Shown piece after piece: positions 6,278 to 9,894 of a DNA stretch of 9,894 nt (position 1 is its first letter; every line of letters begins with the position of its first letter). Origin of the DNA: an uncultured Agathobaculum sp. (GTDB lineage Bacteria; Bacillota; Clostridia; Oscillospirales; Butyricicoccaceae); NCBI GenBank assembly GCA_934504345.1, contig CAKSVR010000072.1, forward strand, positions 1 to 9,894, read 5' to 3'. The position numbers were made by a program, and so were the translations under genes. The notes below the pieces were generated by a model. That model did not search any database. It had not been told where the DNA came from and worked only from the letters and a program-made list of their open reading frames with translations.

Positions 6278-6298
6278 GTGTTAAAAGGGGAGTTTTGG

Positions 6299-7612
6299 AT
6301 GCAGAAACAGGGCACACTGCGGGAATTCGGGCACTATGCGATGATGAACATACTGGGCATGATCGGCATTTCGTGCTACATCCTCGCGGATACCTATTTT
6401 GTGGCACAGGGCATGGGTTCGCTCGGACTGGCAGCGCTCAACATCGCCATCCCGGCGTACAATCTGATGAACGGCATCGGCCTGATGATCGGCGTAGGCG
6501 CAGCCACGCAGTACACCATAGCGCGGGCGCAGCACGATCAGAAGCAGGCGGACAGCGTGTTCACGCACGCGGCGGCGCTCGGTCTGCTGCTGGGTCTGCT
6601 GTTCCTGATCGGCGGATTGTGCTTCGCACAGCCCGTCGCGCGGCTGCTCGGCGCGGATGCACAGACGCTCGAAATGACAACGACGTACCTCCGTATGCTG
6701 TGGTGCTTCGGGCCGTTCTTCGTGATGAACAATGTGCTGCTGGCGTTCACGCGCAACGACGGCGCGCCGACCATCGCCATGTGCGGCATGATCGCGGGCA
6801 GCCTGTTCAATATCGTGTTCGACTACATCTTCATCTTCCCGTGCAGGCTGGGAATGTTCGGCGCGGCGCTGGCGACGGGCTTTTCTCCGTTTGTCAGCAT
6901 CCTCGTGCTGAGTATGCATCTGCGCCGGCCGGCAAGAGGCTTTCACGCGGTTAGAACACGCCTGCGCGTGGGCCGCGTTCCCGCGCTGTGTGCGCCGGGT
7001 CTGTCCTCGCTCATCGGTGAGATCGCTTCGGGCGTGGTGCTGCTGCTGTTCAATCTGGTGCTGCTGCGCCTTGCGGGCAATACGGGCGTGGCGGCTTACG
7101 GCGTGGTCGCGAACCTCGCGCTGGTGGGCATTGCCATTTTCACCGGTCTGTGTACCGGGATGCAGCCGCTCGTCAGCCGCAGCTCGGGCACGAACGACAG
7201 GGAACAGCTCCGGCGGCTGTTCCGCTGGAGCACGGTGACGGCGCTTGCCATCGCGGCGGTGCTGTATGCCTCGGTGTTCGTCTTTGCCGAACCGCTGACA
7301 GCGGCGTTCAACAGTGAGCACGATCCGCAGCTGGCGGAATATGCCGTCGGCGGTCTGCGTATCTATTTCGCGGGCTTTCTGTGTGCGGGCTTCAATATGG
7401 TCGCGGCGGCGTTCTTCAGCGCCTCGGATAAGACCATGCAGGGTTTCATCATCTCGCTGCTGCGCGGCGTGATCGTCGTGCCGCTGGTGCTGTTTCCGCT
7501 CGCGTGGCTGCTCGGCGTGAATGGCGTGTGGATGACGTTTCCGATGGTCGAGCTCGTTACGGCGGTCGCGGCGCTCGTCTGGGCGCGCAGGTTCATCGTA
7601 ATGGCGGATTGA
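6299..7612 (+). CDS. MATE-family multidrug/sodium antiporter
   Basis: The 437-residue protein is an integral membrane transporter with about 12 hydrophobic segments. MATE exporters use Na+ or H+ gradients to extrude cationic drugs or metabolites. Visible family features are MMNILGMIGISCYILADTYFVAQGMG (MATE repeat 1 start), LGLAALNIAIPAYNLMNGIGLMIGVGAATQY, FTRNDGAPTIAMCGMIAGSLFNIVFDYIFIF and, in the second half, GVAAYGVVANLALVGIAIFTGLCTGMQPLVSR, each split here only for description. The length is normal. The ATG at 6299 has AGGGGAG (6286-6292) with 6-nt spacing. A promoter and a possible attenuator lie upstream, and TetR is the preceding gene. The bidirectional terminator at 7692-7728 probably ends its transcript. 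Substrate unknown. Confidence 0.92.
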   Translation: MQKQGTLREFGHYAMMNILGMIGISCYILADTYFVAQGMGSLGLAALNIAIPAYNLMNGIGLMIGVGAATQYTIARAQHDQKQADSVFTHAAALGLLLGLLFLIGGLCFAQPVARLLGADAQTLEMTTTYLRMLWCFGPFFVMNNVLLAFTRNDGAPTIAMCGMIAGSLFNIVFDYIFIFPCRLGMFGAALATGFSPFVSILVLSMHLRRPARGFHAVRTRLRVGRVPALCAPGLSSLIGEIASGVVLLLFNLVLLRLAGNTGVAAYGVVANLALVGIAIFTGLCTGMQPLVSRSSGTNDREQLRRLFRWSTVTALAIAAVLYASVFVFAEPLTAAFNSEHDPQLAEYAVGGLRIYFAGFLCAGFNMVAAAFFSASDKTMQGFIISLLRGVIVVPLVLFPLAWLLGVNGVWMTFPMVELVTAVAALVWARRFIVMAD

Positions 7613-7635
7613 GGATGATATTTTCGGTGGAACGC

Positions 7636-7664
7636 TTGCATTATTTTGCAATCGGTGCTATACT
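7636..7664 (+). promoter_or_regulatory. Promoter of the antitoxin sRNA
   Basis: TTGCAT (7636-7641) and TATACT (7659-7664) with a 17-nt spacer and an upstream TGC (extended -10). Transcription would start near 7671, exactly where the first repeat copy begins. Confidence 0.75.
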
Positions 7665-7670
7665 ATAAGC

Positions 7671-7692
7671 AACGACAAAAGTCCACTTGGCG
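7671..7692 (+). repeat. Bipartite direct repeat, copy A (antitoxin 5' end)
   Basis: AACGACAAA (7671-7679) and TCCACTTGGCG (7682-7692) are separated by 2 nt. Both blocks recur exactly at 7837-7862. The arrangement parallels the DRa/DRb interaction repeats of par-type loci. Confidence 0.85.
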
Positions 7693-7728
7693 AAAACCCC
7701 CGGAGAATGGTACTCTCCGGGGGTTTTC
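7692..7728. terminator. Bidirectional intrinsic terminator shared by toxin and antitoxin
   Basis: A 15-bp perfect stem (7692-7706 with 7714-7728) and a 7-nt loop (ATGGTAC), with an A4 run on the 5' side and a T4 run on the 3' side, works in both directions. It can end the sRNA and the MATE transcript on plus and the toxin mRNA on minus. The complementary loops of the two RNAs could make a kissing contact. Confidence 0.92.
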
Positions 7729-7769
7729 TATTCCGTTATTGGTGGCTTAAGCCGCGGCTGTATGTTGAC

Positions 7770-7856
7770 CTACTTCTGCTCATCTAGCCACTTGCAAATG
7801 TAGTGTGCAATTACATTTGCCATAATCGAGCAGATTAACGACAAAGAGAAATCCAC
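7770..7856 (-). CDS. Small hydrophobic peptide, Fst-like type I toxin candidate
   Basis: A 28-codon gene starts at GTG 7856-7854 with a strong SD, AAGGAGG at 7871-7865, 8 nt away. The peptide begins MDFSLSLICSIMAN, has one membrane-spanning segment (about residues 3-21) and ends CKWLDEQK: a hydrophobic helix followed by a K-W-L-D charged tail, as in Fst-like type I toxins, which insert in the inner face of the cell membrane. The Pro and Gly typical of the Fst core are absent, so family membership is by layout and general form. It has its own promoter (7933-7905), a structured 5' leader, a bidirectional terminator and a convergent antisense RNA with matching repeats. A role other than toxin cannot be excluded. 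Confidence 0.7.
   Translation of the reverse strand: MDFSLSLICSIMANVIAHYICKWLDEQK
7794..7820 (-). other. Perfect hairpin inside the toxin coding region
   Basis: GCAAATGTA and TACATTTGC form a 9-bp stem with a 9-nt loop in the middle of the 28-codon gene, covering the codons for Ala-Asn-Val and Tyr-Ile-Cys. In the mRNA it could slow translation or protect against decay. Confidence 0.6.
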
Positions 7857-7862
7857 TTGGCG
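7837..7862 (+). repeat. Bipartite direct repeat, copy B (complement of toxin start)
   Basis: AACGACAAA (7837-7845) and TCCACTTGGCG (7852-7862) with a 6-nt gap. On the minus strand this stretch holds the bases before GTG, the start codon itself and codons 2-7 of the toxin. Confidence 0.85.
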
Positions 7863-7869
7863 CACCTCC

Positions 7870-7885
7870 TTCCCGTTGCCGGGAA
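7870..7885 (-). promoter_or_regulatory. GCAA-tetraloop hairpin beside the toxin SD
   Basis: On the minus strand TTCCCG-GCAA-CGGGAA is a 6-bp stem closed by a GNRA tetraloop. Its 3' arm ends in the AA of the AAGGAGG SD. An alternative GTTGCC/GGCAAC pairing (about 7898-7875) is also possible. It could limit toxin translation or stabilise the mRNA, as the upstream helix does in par RNA I. Confidence 0.55.
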
Positions 7886-7904
7886 TAAGTAGGGCAACAA
7901 CAGT

Positions 7905-7933
7905 ATTATACCATATCCATTAAATCATGTTAA
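7905..7933 (-). promoter_or_regulatory. Sigma-A promoter of the toxin mRNA
   Basis: On the minus strand TTAACA (7933-7928), a 17-nt spacer and a perfect TATAAT (7910-7905). Transcription would start near 7898, giving an mRNA of about 205 nt to the terminator. Confidence 0.85.
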
Positions 7934-7951
7934 GCAGAAAGCGTGTATTGT

Positions 7952-8080
7952 ATGTCTTTTTGTGCTTTACGCCATATTATGTCGCAGGTATTATATTCAA
8001 TTCCACGAATCGATAAGCCAGCCGTAAAATGGAATAGAAAACCCCGGAGAGTGCCTTCTCCGGGGTTTTCGCGCAAGTTG
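7952..8080 (+). pseudogene. Decayed inverted second copy of the toxin-antitoxin locus
   Basis: Plus-strand 8013-8080 aligns with the minus-strand 3' part of the intact locus (7750 down to 7682): TAAGCCA, GGAATAGAAAA, the CCCCGGAGAG terminator arm, TTTTCGC and a degenerate CAAGTTGAA in place of CAAGTGGAC. Upstream, a frame from ATG 7952 reads MSFCALRHIMSQVLYSIP, faintly like the toxin (shared I-M-x-x-V), but has no SD and lacks the K-W-L-D tail and the stop. The antitoxin promoter side is replaced by the end of murD. The 3' homology is clear; the decayed toxin frame is speculative. Confidence 0.45.
8037..8070. terminator. Bidirectional terminator downstream of murD
   Basis: A perfect 14-bp stem (8037-8050/8057-8070), 6-nt loop, A-run on one side and T-run on the other. 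It lies 30 nt after the murD stop on the minus strand. It is homologous to the terminator at 7692-7728 including flanking CTATTCC, in inverted orientation. Confidence 0.9.
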
Positions 8081-8100
8081 AATTTTTGGTATCTTTTATC

Positions 8101-9462
8101 TTACAGCTCTTCCACCAGTGCCTTAAACAGCTTGCCGCGCTCCATGAAATTCTTGAAGCGGTCGAACGAGGCGCTGGCCGGGCTCATGATGACCACGTCG
8201 CCGCTTTCTGCGCGGACTGCGGCCTCTTTGACGGCCGCCTCGAGGTCCTCGACCTCCACGATGGGCGGATGTTCGCCCTCGATATTCTCCACGCACGCGC
8301 GAATTTTGGGCGCAGTCGCGCCGGTGAGCAGCAGCAGCTTCACATGGTCGCAGATGGGCTGGCCGAGCACATCGTAGGGGATATGCTTGTCGTAGCCGCC
8401 CGCGATGAGGATGACTTTCTGCTGGAACGAGTTGAGGCCCGCGATGGTTCTCGTCGGGCTGGAGGCGATCGAGTCGTTGTAATACTTCACGCCGTCCTTT
8501 TCGCGCACGAACTCGATGCGATGCTCTACGCCGCCGAACGTTGTTGCCACGGCGCGGATGTCATCGTCCGAGGCGTAGCCCTGCACGACGGCTGCCGCCA
8601 TCATCATGTTGTACACGTTGTGTGCGCCCGGGATGCGGATGTCCGAGGCCGGCATGAGCTCACGGCGCACGCCGCCGTCCGCGATGTAGATAACGTCGTC
8701 CTTGAGGAACACGCCGTTGGCCAGCTCCTGCGTTTTGCTGGTGCAGAACAGGTTGCCGGAGGCCTTGAGCGAACGGGTGACCTCATCGTCCAGATTGAGG
8801 ATGAGCTTGTCGTTCTCGCCCTGACTGCGGTAGATAGCAGTCTTGGCCTGCACATACTCGTCAAAATCCTTGTGATAGTCAAGATGATTGGGCGTGAGGT
8901 TGGTGATGGCCGCGATATGCGGCGAGTGCTTCATGCCCATCAGCTGGAACGAAGAGAGCTCAACAACGGCAAGGTCGTTCTCTGTCATTGTGTCCACGCG
9001 CGGGAGCAGAGGCGTGCCGATATTGCCGCCAAGATGCACGGTATAGCCCGCGTGCTTCAAGATCTCGCTGACCAGTGTGGTCGTGGTGGTCTTGCCGTCC
9101 GAGCCGGTGATGCCGATGATGGGGCACGGGCACACCGCGAAGAAAAGCTCCATCTCGCTGGTGATCTCCGAGCCGTTCGCGCGCGCTTTTTCGAGGAAGC
9201 GCGGGTGGACACCGGGAGTGCGGAAGATAACGTCCTCGTCGAGGGCATCCAGATAGTGCGGGCCCAGAACGAAGTCTACGCCGAGGGTAGCGAGAGTGGC
9301 ATAGCCGTCGCCGAGCTCGGTGGGTTCTTTTTTGTCATGCACGGTAACGCGCACGCCTGCGGCACGGAGCATACGGATGAGCGGCATATTGCTCACGCCC
9401 GCGCCGATGACGCCGACCCGTTTATCCGACAGGCCGCCGAGGTATTGTTCTAATGCTGTCAT
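8101..9462 (-). CDS. murD: UDP-N-acetylmuramoyl-L-alanine:D-glutamate ligase
   Basis: MurD adds D-Glu to UDP-MurNAc-L-Ala using ATP, in cytoplasmic peptidoglycan precursor synthesis. The 453-residue protein is of normal length and has all three Mur-ligase domains: a Rossmann-like N-terminus (KRVGVIGAGVSNMPLI, 14-29), the ATP P-loop GITGSDGKTTTT (117-128), NLTPNHLDYH (188-197) and the region with the carbamylated lysine AKTAIY (Lys207), and the C-terminal domain (NDSIASSPTRTIAGL, LIAGGYDKHIPY, MSPASASFDRFKNFMERG). The ATG at 9462 is preceded by AGGCGGTG with 10-nt spacing; the in-frame extension upstream has no family similarity. It stands alone here, outside a dcw cluster, divergent from rnpB. 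Confidence 0.96.
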   Translation of the reverse strand: MTALEQYLGGLSDKRVGVIGAGVSNMPLIRMLRAAGVRVTVHDKKEPTELGDGYATLATLGVDFVLGPHYLDALDEDVIFRTPGVHPRFLEKARANGSEITSEMELFFAVCPCPIIGITGSDGKTTTTTLVSEILKHAGYTVHLGGNIGTPLLPRVDTMTENDLAVVELSSFQLMGMKHSPHIAAITNLTPNHLDYHKDFDEYVQAKTAIYRSQGENDKLILNLDDEVTRSLKASGNLFCTSKTQELANGVFLKDDVIYIADGGVRRELMPASDIRIPGAHNVYNMMMAAAVVQGYASDDDIRAVATTFGGVEHRIEFVREKDGVKYYNDSIASSPTRTIAGLNSFQQKVILIAGGYDKHIPYDVLGQPICDHVKLLLLTGATAPKIRACVENIEGEHPPIVEVEDLEAAVKEAAVRAESGDVVIMSPASASFDRFKNFMERGKLFKALVEEL

Positions 9463-9493
9463 AAATGCGTAACACCGCCTTTTGTACTTTGAC

Positions 9494-9522
9494 AGTATAC
9501 ATGATTTTTCACGATTTTGCAA
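9494..9522 (-). promoter_or_regulatory. Promoter of murD
   Basis: On the minus strand TTGCAA (9522-9517), a 17-nt spacer and TATACT (9499-9494). The start would be near 9487, giving a leader of about 25 nt that includes the SD. Confidence 0.7.
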
Positions 9523-9529
9523 GTCCGGT

Positions 9530-9558
9530 TTGACGGGAGCGGATTTTTGCTGTATAAT
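9530..9558 (+). promoter_or_regulatory. Promoter of rnpB
   Basis: TTGACG (9530-9535), a 17-nt spacer and a perfect TATAAT (9553-9558). The start would be near 9565, at the first base pairs of helix P1. It is back to back with the murD promoter, the two -35 boxes being 7 nt apart. Confidence 0.85.
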
Positions 9559-9565
9559 GCTATTC

Positions 9566-9894
9566 GTGACTGGTGCTGACGGTCGCGTACCTCCGGGTAT
9601 GAGGAAAGTCCGGGCTGCACAGGGCAAGGATAACGGATAACGTCCGCCGAGGGTGACCTTAGGAATAGTGCAACAGAGATATACCGCCGTTTTTTGAACG
9701 GTAAGGGTGGAAAGGCGAGGTAAGAGCTCACCGCGTCCCGTGGTAACACGGGAGGCCTGTAAACTCTATCCGCAGCAACGCCGACTGGGACTATGATTTG
9801 CCCGATCGTCCCGACTGGCGGCTTGAGATGCACGGCAACGTGCATTCGAGATAGATGACCGTCCACGACAGAACCCGGCTTACGCACCAGTCAT
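9566..9894 (+). ncRNA. rnpB: RNase P RNA (bacterial)
   Basis: This is the catalytic RNA of RNase P, which removes 5' leaders from pre-tRNA. Helix P1 is closed by TGACTGGTGC (9567-9576) and GCACCAGTCA (9884-9893). The universal core is visible: GAGGAAAGTCCGGGC (9601-9615) pairs as P4 with ACAGAACCCGGCTTA (9868-9882); GTGCAACAGAGA near 9668 is the conserved CR II/III area; and GGTAAGAGCTCACCG near 9719-9733 is the L15 segment whose GGU binds the CCA end of tRNA. The layout suggests the ancestral type A. Both P1 strands are present, so the RNA is essentially complete at the window edge; a short tail and terminator may lie beyond. Confidence 0.96.

Larger units (their letters stand above)
7671..7728 (+). 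ncRNA. Predicted antisense sRNA (type I antitoxin, RNA II-like)
   Basis: From the promoter above, a transcript of about 58 nt would start at 7671 and end at the terminator whose stem closes at 7728. Its 5' half, AACGACAAA-AG-TCCACTTGGCG, repeats the sequence found at 7837-7862, which is the complement of the toxin start region. In trans it could therefore pair over 11 nt covering the toxin GUG start codon and over 9 nt just inside the gene, while its 3' half is fully antisense to the toxin terminator. The layout and size match antitoxin RNA II of the Fst/par type I system. Expression is inferred, not shown. Confidence 0.65.

Noticed and set aside
6183..6290. Guanidine (ykkC-type) riboswitch in the MATE leader
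   Set aside because: The conserved ykkC or mini-ykkC (ACGR loop) sequences are not visible; only a terminator and a competing helix can be supported.
6281..7651. 456-codon open frame on the minus strand opposite the MATE gene
   Set aside because: It is antisense to a clear transporter, rich in Arg/His/Gln without family motifs, and lacks an SD; it arises from GC-rich codon usage.
7744..7759. Overlapping palindromes GGCTTAAGCC and AGCCGCGGCT in the toxin 3' UTR
   Set aside because: Possibly an operator or RNA hairpin, but too short and without supporting context beyond the toxin transcript.
7943..8377. 144-codon plus-strand frame through the terminator and the end of murD
   Set aside because: It crosses a strong terminator hairpin and runs antisense to murD; only its first part is considered, as a decayed toxin remnant.
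8086..9453. 455-codon plus-strand open frame opposite murD
   Set aside because: MurD on the minus strand shows complete family motifs; the opposite frame is a low-complexity shadow with no start signals.
9459..9887. 142-codon minus-strand frame covering rnpB
   Set aside because: It is antisense to RNase P RNA and crosses the rnpB promoter; no coding support.

Overview
The window looks like a chromosomal segment of a gut-type Gram-positive Clostridia, probably in the Oscillospiraceae/Ruminococcaceae area. This is inferred from GC-rich genes with Gram-positive SD sequences and sigma-A promoters, a NimA-like/CapA/TetR/MATE gene set, a bacterial RNase P RNA, and short GC-rich inverted intergenic repeats. 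No species is claimed.

Positions 1-3640 hold the distal half of a histidine operon in the order hisB (3' end only)-hisH-hisA-hisF-hisI-hisE, closed by an intrinsic terminator. HisH and HisF form the glutamine-dependent IGP synthase, HisA makes the substrate for that complex, HisI and HisE (separate genes here) carry out the two steps before HisA, and HisB the step after HisF. The operon is interrupted by three inserted-looking inverted repeats: two pairs of a 29-bp GC-rich unit (hisB/hisH and hisF/hisI) and one long hairpin of purine-rich heptads (hisA/hisF). hisF and hisI both appear to start at TTG codons.

Positions 3641-5416 carry a NimA-like flavin-binding protein and, 1 nt downstream, a membrane-anchored CapA-type protein. 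Positions 5460-7612 carry a TetR-family regulator whose -10 box lies in a perfect inverted repeat, then a MATE efflux transporter behind a strong promoter and a leader with an intrinsic-terminator hairpin and a competing alternative pairing.

Positions 7613-8100 look like a non-coding gap but hold the most interesting element: a par/Fst-like type I toxin-antitoxin locus. A 28-codon membrane peptide is encoded on the minus strand. A predicted sRNA of about 58 nt is encoded on the plus strand. The two converge on one bidirectional terminator and share a bipartite direct repeat that lets the sRNA cover the toxin start codon. Next to it lies an apparently decayed inverted second copy whose terminator now ends murD.

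Positions 8101-9894 carry murD (minus strand) and, divergently, rnpB (RNase P RNA, plus strand), which is complete or nearly so up to the window edge.
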